Counted from the first letter of the stretch, positions 1 through 9,053 are shown. The stretch is 64,000 nt of DNA from Kaistella antarctica (GCF_900109615.1 NZ_FOIX01000004.1:62001-126000); one strand, 5' to 3'. Notes: generated from the sequence alone by a model not told the origin. Program-made: numbers and translations.

Positions 1-177
1 TATCGGCGGCCACTTTCACTAAACTTCGGCTCAAATTAAAATACCTGTGTAACCTTTTACTATAAGATTGCTAGAAGCTAAAAAATAAACAATTAAATGT
101 TTAAAATTAGATCATCACCCTCAAAACGGATTCCCAATAGGTGGTTTATATCATTTCTTTAACCCATCTATAATTCG

Positions 178-185
178 TAAATTTG
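178..185 (+). promoter_or_regulatory. -7 promoter element upstream of transketolase
   Basis: TAAATTTG matches the Bacteroidota TAnnTTTG -7 element. It lies 21 bp before the ATG at 207. It argues that the in-frame TTG at 183, which overlaps the element, is not the start codon. The -33 element is not clear. Confidence 0.5.
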
Positions 186-206
186 CCCACACATAAATCA
201 ACAATA

Positions 207-1058
207 ATGAGTAAATCTACTGAAGAGCTGAAATCTCTTACCACACAGATTAGAAGAGACATTTTAAGAATGGTTCACGCCGTAAATTCTGGCCACCCCG
301 GCGGAAGTTTGGGCTGTACCGAATACTTCACCGCACTATACGGGAAAGTGATGAACTACAAATTTCCTTTCACCATGGAAGGAAAAAACGAAGATCTTTT
401 CTTCCTTTCCAACGGACACATTTCCCCCGTGTTCTACTCCACTTTAGCGAGATTCGATTTTTTCCCAGTTGCAGAATTGGCAACCTTTAGAAAATTAGGA
501 AGCAGATTGCAAGGTCACCCAACCACGCATGACGATCTACCCGGAATCAGAGTCGCTTCTGGTTCTCTAGGACAAGGTTTATCCGTGGCGATTGGCGCCG
601 CTTTAGGGAAGAAATTAGACGGTGATGACAGTATCATCTACACTTTACAAGGTGATGGCGAACTGCAGGAAGGTCAAAACTGGGAAGCATTTATGTACGC
701 TGCTGCTAAAAAAGTAGACAATATAATTGCAACTATTGATTACAACGGTCGTCAGATCGATGGCGACACCGATGATGTTTTAGATCTTGGAGATTTACAC
801 GCAAAAATGGAAGCTTTCGGTTGGACTGTTTTGAACGAGAAAAACGGAAACGATTTAGAAGCCGTCATTGCAATTCTTGAAAGAGCAAAATCGGAGACTG
901 GCAAAGGAAAACCCGTGTGTATTCTATTGCATACCGAAATGGGTTATGGTGTTGATTTTATGACAGGAACGCACGCGTGGCACGGAAAAGCGCCTAGCGA
1001 TGAGCAGCTGGATACGGCTTTCAAACAATTGTATTTAGAAGCTCCGGCTGATTATTAA
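207..1058 (+). CDS. tkt: Transketolase, N-terminal (TPP-binding) subunit
   Basis: This is the cofactor-binding half of a split transketolase of the non-oxidative pentose phosphate pathway, moving two-carbon ketol units between sugar phosphates in the cytoplasm. The TPP/Mg motif GDGELQEGQNW is at about residue 149 and is followed by the expected Asn (IDYNGRQ). Upstream are the HPGGSLG and ASGSLGQGL segments typical of the family. At 283 aa it is about the N-terminal half of a one-piece enzyme. The ATG at 207 is preferred over the in-frame TTG at 183, because the latter overlaps a probable -7 element. The C-terminal subunit follows 264 bp downstream on the same strand. The family assignment is firm; the heterotetramer is expected from known split transketolases. 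Confidence 0.93.
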   Translation: MSKSTEELKSLTTQIRRDILRMVHAVNSGHPGGSLGCTEYFTALYGKVMNYKFPFTMEGKNEDLFFLSNGHISPVFYSTLARFDFFPVAELATFRKLGSRLQGHPTTHDDLPGIRVASGSLGQGLSVAIGAALGKKLDGDDSIIYTLQGDGELQEGQNWEAFMYAAAKKVDNIIATIDYNGRQIDGDTDDVLDLGDLHAKMEAFGWTVLNEKNGNDLEAVIAILERAKSETGKGKPVCILLHTEMGYGVDFMTGTHAWHGKAPSDEQLDTAFKQLYLEAPADY

Positions 1059-1322
1059 AAATGCATTGCGAGGAACGTGGCAATCAGGGCAGACATTTCC
1101 GCCTTCCACTCCCGCTTTTTTTATTGCTGGCTTCGACAGGCTCAGCCACCAAGAAAAAAGAGCTCCGTTCAAGTCGGGCTGCAGATTATTTATAATTAGA
1201 AAATTCGTTATTAATTCCGAGAGATTCGGAAAATTTAAAATTTATAATTTAGAATTCAAAATTTAAACGTCGTCATGAAACCAGAGGTTCCATGAGTCCA
1301 TAAAAAAAAATGTAAACTCCTC
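1059..1322. other. Intergenic spacer holding a short dispersed repeat
   Basis: No convincing gene lies between the transketolase halves. Bases 1131-1145 (CTTCGACAGGCTCAG) nearly repeat a sequence inside rsmE at 28980-28994 (CTTCGACAAGCTCAG). A 66-codon open frame across the spacer (from 1066) has low-complexity, non-protein-like content and is not called. Confidence 0.5.
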
Positions 1323-2270
1323 ATGAAATATACATACACAGAACAAAAAGATACAAGAAGCGGATTCGGCGCTGGATTAGCAGAATTGGCAGATACCAAC
1401 CCCAATGTCGTCGCACTTTGTGCAGACCTTATCGGATCTTTGAAAATGGAGAAATTCATTGAAAAAGCACCGGAACGTTTTTTCCAGATCGGAATCGCAG
1501 AAGCCAATATGATGGGAATAGCAGCCGGATTGACCATCAACGGAAAGATTCCTTTCACTGGAACGTTCGCTAACTTTTCCACCGGAAGAGTCTACGATCA
1601 GATCCGTCAGTCAATTGCTTACTCCAACAAAAATGTAAAAATTTGTGCTTCTCACGCCGGTTTAACTTTGGGTGAAGATGGCGCCACGCATCAAATTTTA
1701 GAAGACATCGGCATGATGAAAATGCTTCCTGGAATGACCGTGATCAACACTTGCGATTACAACCAAACCAAAGCAGCAACACTTGCCATCGCAGATTTCC
1801 AAGGGCCAGTTTATTTAAGATTCGGAAGACCAGTTGTTCCAGTTTTCATTCCAGAAGATATGCCGTTTGAGATCGGAAAGGGAATTCTTTTGAAAGAAGG
1901 AGCTGACGTAACCATCGTAGCTACCGGACATTTAGTTTGGGAATCTCTTTTGGCTGCAGATACATTAGAAAAGGAAGGAATTTCTTGTGAAGTCATCAAC
2001 ATCCACACCATCAAACCTTTGGACGAAGATATCATTTTAAAATCTGTAGAAAAAACAGGAAGAATTGTAACTGCCGAAGAACACAACTACATCGGAGGTT
2101 TAGGAGAATCCGTTGCCGGAATGTTGTCCCGTAAAAGACCAACCATCCAGGAATTCGTAGCCGTAAATGACACTTTCGGAGAATCTGCCACCCCAGCAGA
2201 ATTAATGAAAAAATACGGAATTGATTCTGACGCTGTTCAGGCAGCAGTAAAGAGAATTATGAAAAGATAA
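1323..2270 (+). CDS. tkt: Transketolase, C-terminal (pyrimidine-binding) subunit
   Basis: This is the second half of the split transketolase, and should pair with the product of 207-1058 to form the active site. The Pyr-domain signature is present: FIEKAPERFFQIGIAEANM near residues 43-61, then FANFSTGRVYDQIRQS and SHAGLTLGEDGATHQ. A C-terminal transketolase domain with EEHNYIGGLGE follows. The length of 315 aa is usual for this subunit. It begins at an ATG with no competing upstream start, and a strong hairpin terminator follows 53 bp after the stop. Confidence 0.93.
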   Translation: MKYTYTEQKDTRSGFGAGLAELADTNPNVVALCADLIGSLKMEKFIEKAPERFFQIGIAEANMMGIAAGLTINGKIPFTGTFANFSTGRVYDQIRQSIAYSNKNVKICASHAGLTLGEDGATHQILEDIGMMKMLPGMTVINTCDYNQTKAATLAIADFQGPVYLRFGRPVVPVFIPEDMPFEIGKGILLKEGADVTIVATGHLVWESLLAADTLEKEGISCEVINIHTIKPLDEDIILKSVEKTGRIVTAEEHNYIGGLGESVAGMLSRKRPTIQEFVAVNDTFGESATPAELMKKYGIDSDAVQAAVKRIMKR

Positions 2271-2322
2271 TTTTAAAAAGACGAAAAAGATCATAGATCG
2301 CTTCGCTTTTAGAAAAAAGACC

Positions 2323-2351
2323 AATCCACTGTTCATTTCAGTGGATTTTTT
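2323..2351 (+). terminator. Rho-independent terminator after transketolase
   Basis: Perfect 9-bp stem (AATCCACTG / CAGTGGATT) with a 7-nt loop, followed by a T run. The same stem recurs after the SDR gene at 9930-9952, so this hairpin is reused in the genome. Confidence 0.85.
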
Positions 2352-2573
2352 CATGAAACTAGATTAAGACTAGAAACAAATTGAGTTGACGATGGTTTTG
2401 TGAGGAAGAAGTTATAATTCATATTTTAGACATGAGAAAAGGATTTTGTTTTAAATCGAAGTTCTATTTTGGCTAATTCTATTAATATTTATCTACTTGA
2501 ATTAAATTCAAATTTTAATCTATTTTCTATTAATATGCTGTAATTCAAAAAAGAATTTAATCTCAAACTTATG

Positions 2574-2581
2574 TATATTTG
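2574..2581 (+). promoter_or_regulatory. -7 promoter element for the RelA/SpoT-HEPN gene
   Basis: TATATTTG fits TAnnTTTG and sits 25 bp before the ATG at 2606. The preceding 220 bp after the terminator are AT-rich and hold no other recognisable feature. Confidence 0.5.
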
Positions 2582-2605
2582 GTAATTAATACTATTTAGC
2601 AAACT

Positions 2606-3856
2606 ATGGGAATAATTGACAATTTTATTAGGCAATACGAAAAAGAATATGACTTTTACAAGCAACTTGCCCGTTTAGGTCATGAAGTACTAGAGACAGA
2701 AATTTTTAATCGTGGTATTAAAGCTATGGTTTCAAGTCGAGCAAAAAGGATTGATAGATTACGAGAAAAAGTTGAAAATAGAAATAAAACAAAAAAGTAT
2801 AAAAGTAAAGTTTCAATTGAAAAAGATATCGTTGATTTAGCAGGGATAAGGGTTGCTTTGTATTTTCCCGCAGACAGAAAAATTATAGGGGAATTAATTG
2901 AGGATTTATTTGAAATAGTAGAAACAAAAAATTTTCCAGAAAAATCACATAAACCAAAATTTGAAAAAAGGTTTTCTGGATACTGGGCAACTCATTATCG
3001 AGTCAAATTAAAAAAAACTGATGAAATTGACAAAAGATTTACGGAAACTGTTTTTGAAATCCAAGTTGCTTCAGTTTTAATGCACGCGTGGTCAGAAGTT
3101 GAACATGATTTAGTTTATAAACCTTTCTCCGGAGATTTATCAGAGGAAGAGTTATCTATCTTAGACCAAATTAATGGATTAGTTTTAGCTGGAGAAAATG
3201 CTTTAGAAAGACTACAAAAAGCAATCACTGAAAGAACCGCAAAACAAGATGAAGTTTCCGACAAATATGAATTAACAAATCTTATTCATTCAAGTTATAA
3301 TAATAGTATTAGTAATAAAATTTTAAATTTCGGAAATACTGAATTCGTCAACAACTATTTAAAGGCAGTTGAAAAGTTGCAAACATCTGACGTCCTAAAT
3401 TCTTTAAGTCATATTAATTTAAATATCAAAGATTCATTTTCAGACCAATTTTTTCAAAACATAATAAAAATCAATGATAGTTCAGAAAACTTGAAAAAAT
3501 ACTTTGGACAGTATACAACTGACAAGAGAAAAATATCTGGCTTTGAATCTTTCACAAAAACATGGATAACATTTGAAAAAATTATTTTCCAACTTCTAAA
3601 GGAATCAGGTCAAGAAAACAAAAAGAATTATGTTCCGACTCTTGAATTAATAAAAAATGTTTCAAATCTGACCGAAAATGAAATTCAACAAATCAAAGAT
3701 TTTAGAGAAGTTAGGAATGCGTTATTACATGGACACCAATCTTATTCAAATGATGAGTTAGAGAAATATTTTGAGCAATTAAAATCTTTAGTTACGAAAA
3801 CGTTAAGTAAGGTTGATAAAAATATGCAAGATCAACTTAGTGAAGAATTGCCATAA
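2606..3856 (+). CDS. RelA/SpoT synthetase-domain protein with C-terminal HEPN-like domain
   Basis: The N-terminal half is a RelA/SpoT nucleotidyltransferase domain. It has SSRAKRIDRLREK at about 43-55, DLAGIRV at 77-83 (likely metal-binding Asp and catalytic Arg), SGYWATHYRVKL at 124-135, EIQVAS at 151-156 and MHAWSEVEHDLVYK at 159-172. There is no HD hydrolase, TGS or ACT domain, so it resembles a small alarmone synthetase extended at its C terminus. The last 60 residues contain a HEPN-type R-x4-H motif (R370 to H375, RNALLH) in a helical context. HEPN domains are often RNases or toxin parts. The protein could be a toxSAS/CapRel-like abortive-infection protein or an ordinary ppGpp synthetase; no antitoxin gene is obvious beside it. 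The RelA/SpoT domain is firm, the HEPN call moderate, the role inferred. Confidence 0.82.
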   Translation: MGIIDNFIRQYEKEYDFYKQLARLGHEVLETEIFNRGIKAMVSSRAKRIDRLREKVENRNKTKKYKSKVSIEKDIVDLAGIRVALYFPADRKIIGELIEDLFEIVETKNFPEKSHKPKFEKRFSGYWATHYRVKLKKTDEIDKRFTETVFEIQVASVLMHAWSEVEHDLVYKPFSGDLSEEELSILDQINGLVLAGENALERLQKAITERTAKQDEVSDKYELTNLIHSSYNNSISNKILNFGNTEFVNNYLKAVEKLQTSDVLNSLSHINLNIKDSFSDQFFQNIIKINDSSENLKKYFGQYTTDKRKISGFESFTKTWITFEKIIFQLLKESGQENKKNYVPTLELIKNVSNLTENEIQQIKDFREVRNALLHGHQSYSNDELEKYFEQLKSLVTKTLSKVDKNMQDQLSEELP

Positions 3857-4199
3857 ACTGCCAATAGAAATTTCTAAGCATTACATTGCGTCGTCAATAT
3901 TAAGAAATAGCCAACCCGCAATCCCGAAGACTGGCTTTTCTCTCAGAATATTAAAAGCACAATCTACCCTGACCTTTGCCGAAATCCGCATCTTTCACTT
4001 CTTTTATTTTAGCACCCAATAATATTCAATCTTTTTTTTTACTTCATCAAAAATATTTACAAAAAATAATATCTAAAAATTCTTGTTTTGCGCTTCAGTC
4101 ATAGATCACAAATTAAAATCTGCGATTGTGGATGTTTATAAACTCAAGACTCGGCGTAAAAAATTCTTTTATATTTTTTTTAGATTCAACAAAAGCAAA
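3857..4199. other. Intergenic region, nothing clear
   Basis: AT-rich spacer. Bases 4080-4093 (TTCTTGTTTTGCGC) resemble 4900-4913, before the DinD-like gene, so a short sequence is shared by the two upstream regions. No terminator or promoter could be placed with confidence. Confidence 0.3.
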
Positions 4200-4805
4200 A
4201 TGCGACTCCTAATCTTTCTATCACTTTTAATAATTTCTTGTATGTCAAATTCAAATAAAAATCCAGCTGACGAAACATCGGATAAAACTGTAGCAAAAGC
4301 CGAAAAAAATAGCCAGATGCTTTATGATTTCACGAAACAGGGCAAAGGCAAATGGCGCATCCAAAATGATGTGGTGATGGGTGGCAGATCTGAAAGTCAA
4401 CTAAAAATGACTGATGAAAATTACGCCCTTTTTACCGGCAGGGTTTCATTGGAAAACAATGGTGGATTCTGCTCGATCCATCAAACTTCCGAGAAAGAGC
4501 CTTTTATCATTAATAAAGAATCTGACGCTTTTATATTGAATATAAAGGGAGACGTCAAAGATTACAATTTTAGGATAAGAACTCCGAAAGGCAGACATTC
4601 TTATGCTGCTACATTTTCAACGAACAACAATGGAGATTGGGAAACCATCGCGATTCCATTTAAATCGATGCAAGCCACTTACAGAGGCGAAGTTGTGAAC
4701 GTCCCGAACTACAATGGAGAAGATATCGTCGAAATGCAATTATTGATCGGTAATAAAAAAGAAGAAAAATTTGAAATACTCGTGAAATCAATTTCGGCAA
4801 ACTAA
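4200..4805 (+). CDS. CIA30/NDUFAF1-domain lipoprotein
   Basis: The protein carries a CIA30 domain (NADH:ubiquinone oxidoreductase assembly factor family, carbohydrate-binding-like fold). The hallmark NDVVMGGRSES falls near residue 60, with GFCSIHQ and a C-terminal VEMQLLIGNKKEEKFEILVKSI strand region. The ATG at 4200 begins a lipoprotein signal with lipobox ISC at about residues 16-18, which decides this start over the in-frame TTG at 4083. It is about 200 aa before processing. In bacteria the function of such proteins is not settled, and envelope location is inferred from the signal. Neighbours are unrelated. Confidence 0.8.
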   Translation: MRLLIFLSLLIISCMSNSNKNPADETSDKTVAKAEKNSQMLYDFTKQGKGKWRIQNDVVMGGRSESQLKMTDENYALFTGRVSLENNGGFCSIHQTSEKEPFIINKESDAFILNIKGDVKDYNFRIRTPKGRHSYAATFSTNNNGDWETIAIPFKSMQATYRGEVVNVPNYNGEDIVEMQLLIGNKKEEKFEILVKSISAN

Positions 4806-4993
4806 TTTTTAAATCGCTTTTCAATTGTTTTAATCCTTTAAGGAACGAGTCGTCTGTGTTGAGTAATAATTAGAAAATCTGAATTTTAATATTTAAAAAT
4901 TCTTGTTTTGTGTTTTAATGAAAAGTCACGGATCACACTTCCGCGCCACGGAAAAACTCTTATCTTTAGTAGTCCAAAAAAACACAAATCACC

Positions 4994-5818
4994 ATGGATA
5001 ACATTAAACTATTTGAAGAAAAAAAAGTTCGTTCGCACTGGAATGAAGTAAATGAAACGTGGTATTTTTCCATTGTTGACGTAATAGCAATTCTTACGGA
5101 AAGTGCAAATCCACAGGTTTATTGGAGAGTGATGAAAAAGCGGCTTTTGGCGGAAGGAAATGAAACCGTTACAAATTGTAACGCTTTGAAAATGGAAGCT
5201 GCAGATGGAAAAATGCGGACGACTGATGTTGCAGATACAGAGCAATTACTTCGCCTCATCCAATCCATTCCTTCCCCAAAAGCAGAACCCTTCAAACAAT
5301 GGTTAGCAAAAGTAGGTTATGAAAGGATGCAGGAAATTCAAAATCCAGAAATGGGCTTAGATCGAGCTCGGGAGAACTGGCAAAAATTGGGGAGAAGCGA
5401 AAAGTGGATTCAGCAAAGAATGACGGGCCAAGACACGCGAAATAAACTCACCGATTACTGGAAAGAAAATGAAGTTTCAAAATCTGAGGACTTCGCTTTT
5501 TTAACGAACGTCATTCATCAAGAATGGACAGGATTAACCGTAAAAAATCACAAAAATTTAAAAAAATTGAAAACCCAAAATCTGCGGGAGCACATGAGTG
5601 AAGCGGAATTAATTTTCACGGCCTTAGCTGAACTTTCGACAAGACAAATCGCCGAAGCAGAAATAGCAAAAGGCGTGATAGAAAATGCGAAAGCGGGCAA
5701 AAAAGGGGGATCTGTTGCAAAAAATGCCAGAAAAGAATTAGAATCGAAAACAGGCAAAACGGTGATTACCGGCGAAAATTTTTTACCGCCTGTAAAAGAT
5801 AAAAAGAAATTAAAATAA
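4994..5818 (+). CDS. BRO-N domain protein, DinD-like
   Basis: The 274-aa protein begins with a BRO-N-type domain (residues about 5-110: LFEEKKVRSHW, WYFSIVDVIAILTES, YWRVMKKRL, DVADTEQLLRLIQSIPS). The rest matches the DinD/antirepressor architecture (RARENWQKLGRSEKWIQQRM, LTDYWKEN, EWTGLTVKNHKNLK, a Lys-rich tail). DinD is DNA-damage induced in E. coli and inhibits RecA-mediated strand exchange; related BRO proteins are phage antirepressors. There are no phage genes around it. The family is fairly sure, the function here is inferred. Confidence 0.8.
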   Translation: MDNIKLFEEKKVRSHWNEVNETWYFSIVDVIAILTESANPQVYWRVMKKRLLAEGNETVTNCNALKMEAADGKMRTTDVADTEQLLRLIQSIPSPKAEPFKQWLAKVGYERMQEIQNPEMGLDRARENWQKLGRSEKWIQQRMTGQDTRNKLTDYWKENEVSKSEDFAFLTNVIHQEWTGLTVKNHKNLKKLKTQNLREHMSEAELIFTALAELSTRQIAEAEIAKGVIENAKAGKKGGSVAKNARKELESKTGKTVITGENFLPPVKDKKKLK

Positions 5819-6114
5819 TTTTAGAAGCTCGTTGAACAGTAATGATGCAGGAGTTTCTGAGAATCGATGAGGAAGAGTTGATCACTGCTTTAAAATATTT
5901 TGAAACCAATGTATTTTTTTTTGATTTCAAACTTAAAATCTTATTTTAACCATATCATATGAGAGCAGTAACTTAAACACCTTTTATTAAATTAAGGCAA
6001 TAATCATTATATTTTTCAAAATATAACGGTCTATTGATTCAATGTATTCTATTATATTAGCGTAGCCAATTGAAGAATGAAATCTTTCGCTCGGAGATTA
6101 TAAATACGATTCCC
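5819..6114. other. Intergenic region, nothing clear
   Basis: AT-rich spacer between the DinD-like gene and the BCCT transporter. No convincing hairpin or TAnnTTTG element was found, though the promoter of the transporter must lie here. Confidence 0.3.
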
Positions 6115-8295
6115 ATGAACCAAAATTCCAATACAGATAATCCGAATGATCGCACCCATTCAGACAAAACGCCGTTTGAACGCAGTCGCTTCGGTGGCAG
6201 CATAAAGTCGCCTAAAGTTAAAAGTGAGGTTCCTGTCTCAAAAAGTGATTTGGGGAAAGGCGCTCAAAAACTCTGGCAGAATAAAACCACGCAAATTAAC
6301 TGGAGCGTTTTAATTATATCATCTTCGGTAATTGCGGCATTTTCATTTTGGGTCATTGCGATGCCTGATCAAGCGAGATCAACAATGAAATTAATCGTTA
6401 ATTGGATCGCCACCAATTTAGGCTGGTACTACGTTTTGACGATGGCGCTTGTCATTTTCTTTGTCGTCTGGGTAGCAGTATCAAAAGCAGGAAGCCTGCG
6501 TTTGGGACCTGATGATTCGCGGCCACAATATGGTCTGGCCACCTGGGCAGCAATGCTTTTTGCGGCAGGAGTCGGAATTGATCTTTTGTTTTTTTCGGTG
6601 ACGGGACCGGTCGTTCAGTATTTGACGCCACCCTCGGGTGACTCAGCATCTGCCGCTGCTTTACAGGATGCGGTCGTTTGGACCATGTTTCACTATGGTA
6701 TAGCCGGTTGGGCGGTTTATGCACTACTCGGTATGGCGATGGGATATTTTGCTTATCGATGGAATTTACCTCTTTCAATTAGAGCAGCACTATATCCACT
6801 TTTTGGCAAACGCGTAAAAGGTGCATTAGGTGACGCCATCAGCATCATTGCATTGATAGGAACTGTTTTTGGCGTCGCAACCACCATGGGAATTGGCGTG
6901 GTGCTGCTTAACGTTGGTTTCGCAAAGTTGTTTGGCTTTAACGAAGGTCTGACATTGCAAATTGCACTGGTTATTGGCGCTGTGATTTTAACTATTGCGG
7001 CAACAACATCAGGCGTAGATCGTGGGATCCGCTGGATCTCTGAATTGAATCTGTGGAGCGCCGTGGCCATGATGGCATTTATTCTGATTGCAGGCCATAC
7101 GGCATTTTTGCTTAACGGCCTGGTAGAAAACATCGGTCAATTTTTGGTGACGCTGCCTTCCAGAATGTTTAAAACTTTTGCCTACGTTCCAGACAGCAGT
7201 GACTGGATGGGCAGTTGGACCCTTTTCTTTTGGGCCTTTTGGCTCGCCTGGGGACCATTTGTCGGCGTATTTCTGGCTCGGATTTCTCGGGGCCGAACTT
7301 TGCGAGAATTTGTAGTTGCGGCGATTACGGTACCGGTACTTTGTGACTTTATTATCGTGTCCTTTTTTGGCAACTCGGCACTATACGAAGTATTACAAGG
7401 CAACACAGAATTTGCCCAATTGGCAATCGAAAGTCCTGAACACGGCTGGTATGCCCTTTTAGGAATGTTCCCGGCACCTATGTTTTTGATTGCTCTTGCC
7501 ACGTTTTCAGGCTTGTTGTTTTACATTACCAGTGCCAACTCAGGTGCAATGGTAATGTCTAATTTTTCAGCCTCGATTCCTGATCCAAGTGAGGATGGTC
7601 CTAAATGGTTGCGAATGTTTTGGGCCATACTAACGGCAGTGTTAACCATTTCTATGCTTTTGGCGGGCGGCGTTATTACCATGGAATATGCTACACTAAT
7701 TTTTGCGCTTCCGGTAACTGTTATTGCCTATCTGGTCATGTTTTCATTTTATAAAGCGTTACGGATAGAGCGCGCAGAACAAGAAGGAAAAGTGCTTCGC
7801 GATCCCACCATTACTCCAAGTGGTGGTCATATTCCGGAGCGTTCCTGGAAGCAGCGACTTGGGCAAATGGTTACTTTCGCTTCAAAAAAAGAAAGCGTGC
7901 AGTATTTAGAGCGCGTGATTCGCCCTGCTCTTGATGACGTGGCGGCGGAATTTAGAGGTCAGGGTTATGATGCCGAGCGTCAGAATGCAGACCACGACGA
8001 AAAAATCTCAACGATTGATCCTACCCGTCCGTCGGGACCTTTATTAAGGGTGTCGACCGACAGTGTTCATGATTTTTATTATCAGGTGGCTATGGTGGCG
8101 ACACCAGCACCGACCTTTAGCGGAAAAATGGCGGCAGATACCGATGTTTATTATCGTCTTGAAGTCACCACCCAAACTGGATCAGGTGGCTATGATTTAA
8201 TGGGATTGAGCCGTCAGCAGGTGATTGATGATGTTCTGGAACAATATGAGGCGTATATCATCTATATCAACGCGGCACCAGAGCGAGAAGAATAA
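6115..8295 (+). CDS. betT: BCCT-family (betaine/choline/carnitine) transporter, BetT type
   Basis: This is a secondary transporter of the inner membrane for a quaternary ammonium solute, probably choline or betaine, used in osmoprotection. About 12 membrane segments span residues 65-560. The BCCT signature is present (GLATWAAMLFAAGVGIDLLF; FHYGIAGWAVYALLGM; FFWAFWLAWGPFVGVFLARISRGRTLREF). GVGIDLLFF deviates from the GMGIGLLFW seen in many members. A cytoplasmic C-terminal extension of about 170 residues, with RVIRPALDDVAAEFRGQG, resembles the BetT regulatory tail. Start: the ATG at 6115 precedes a hydrophilic N terminus; an in-frame TTG at 6070 is less likely. Base composition looks more GC-rich than its neighbours, perhaps a sign of transfer. 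No betA/betB genes are adjacent. Confidence 0.88.
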   Translation: MNQNSNTDNPNDRTHSDKTPFERSRFGGSIKSPKVKSEVPVSKSDLGKGAQKLWQNKTTQINWSVLIISSSVIAAFSFWVIAMPDQARSTMKLIVNWIATNLGWYYVLTMALVIFFVVWVAVSKAGSLRLGPDDSRPQYGLATWAAMLFAAGVGIDLLFFSVTGPVVQYLTPPSGDSASAAALQDAVVWTMFHYGIAGWAVYALLGMAMGYFAYRWNLPLSIRAALYPLFGKRVKGALGDAISIIALIGTVFGVATTMGIGVVLLNVGFAKLFGFNEGLTLQIALVIGAVILTIAATTSGVDRGIRWISELNLWSAVAMMAFILIAGHTAFLLNGLVENIGQFLVTLPSRMFKTFAYVPDSSDWMGSWTLFFWAFWLAWGPFVGVFLARISRGRTLREFVVAAITVPVLCDFIIVSFFGNSALYEVLQGNTEFAQLAIESPEHGWYALLGMFPAPMFLIALATFSGLLFYITSANSGAMVMSNFSASIPDPSEDGPKWLRMFWAILTAVLTISMLLAGGVITMEYATLIFALPVTVIAYLVMFSFYKALRIERAEQEGKVLRDPTITPSGGHIPERSWKQRLGQMVTFASKKESVQYLERVIRPALDDVAAEFRGQGYDAERQNADHDEKISTIDPTRPSGPLLRVSTDSVHDFYYQVAMVATPAPTFSGKMAADTDVYYRLEVTTQTGSGGYDLMGLSRQQVIDDVLEQYEAYIIYINAAPEREE

Positions 8296-8431
8296 AACCG
8301 CAAAACTTTCTCAAGGTTTTAAAAATAGACTCTGTATTTTAAGAAATAAACCCAAACTTGGCTGTTTGAATCATTTTATATAATCTATAAACCAATTGCC
8401 AATTCTAGAAAAAGCTTCTTATAATTTAACA

Positions 8432-9013
8432 ATGCAAAACAAACTTGACAATATAAAGAAAGTAATCTCAAATTATATTGAAATTAGCGATGAAGAATGG
8501 ACATCTTATTCTTCTAAACTTTGTGTAAGAGAAATTCAGAAAAAGGAAATAATCCTTAACCAAGGAGAAATTTGTCGCGACGTATTTTTTGTGGTTGACG
8601 GATTGTTACGAGTGTTTTTTGTCGATCAAGACGGAGAAGAAAAGACTTTTCATTTCTCCTTTGAAAATACTTTTTCGGCAGATTATGAAAGTTTTTTGAA
8701 AAAGATTCCCTCCAACTACTCTATACAAGCCTTAGAAGACACCACCATCGTTTTAATGTGTTACGAAATGCTGCACGACGGTTATAAAAGTTTGAGGAAT
8801 GGAGAGCGGCTCGGTCGATTATTGACAGAGGAATATTTCTTTATTTTCAACGATAAAATTCAAGCCATTTACACTCAAAGTCCCATTGAAAGATATCATA
8901 ATCTCACTGAAAAATTCCCCGATATTCTACAGCGAATTCCGCAGCATTACATTGCTTCTTATCTCAATATCAGTTCCGTGCATCTCAGCCGTTTGAAAAA
9001 TTCCAAACCATAA
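8432..9013 (+). CDS. Crp/Fnr-family transcriptional regulator
   Basis: 193-aa regulator with an N-terminal cyclic-nucleotide-binding-like beta roll (GEICRDVFFVVDGLLRVFFVDQDGEEKTF, residues about 46-74) and a short C-terminal helix-turn-helix (IPQHYIASYLNISSVHLSRLK). This is the common Bacteroidota single-domain-plus-HTH form; the canonical cAMP-binding residues are not evident, so the ligand is unknown. The ATG at 8432 is chosen over an in-frame TTG at 8396. It lies 77 bp upstream of an SDR gene on the same strand. A perfect palindrome between the two genes is a plausible binding site. Confidence 0.85.
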   Translation: MQNKLDNIKKVISNYIEISDEEWTSYSSKLCVREIQKKEIILNQGEICRDVFFVVDGLLRVFFVDQDGEEKTFHFSFENTFSADYESFLKKIPSNYSIQALEDTTIVLMCYEMLHDGYKSLRNGERLGRLLTEEYFFIFNDKIQAIYTQSPIERYHNLTEKFPDILQRIPQHYIASYLNISSVHLSRLKNSKP

Positions 9014-9016
9014 ACT

Positions 9017-9032
9017 GATAACATTTGTTATC
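9017..9032. promoter_or_regulatory. Perfect 16-bp palindrome, candidate operator
   Basis: GATAACA-TT-TGTTATC is fully self-complementary and overlaps the place where the -33 region of the SDR promoter would lie. Its size suits a dimeric HTH regulator such as the Crp/Fnr protein encoded just upstream. Binding is inference. Confidence 0.5.
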
Positions 9033-9053
9033 GTCGTTGGAAAATTGGCTCCT

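Noticed and set aside
1066..1266. 66-codon ORF between the transketolase halves
   Set aside because: No protein-like composition, contains the dispersed repeat, and is a spacer by context.
3813..4022. 69-codon ORF overlapping the end of the RelA/SpoT-HEPN gene; HYIAS resembles a Crp HTH
   Set aside because: The resemblance to the Crp-type HYIASYLNIS motif stops after five residues; chance is likely.
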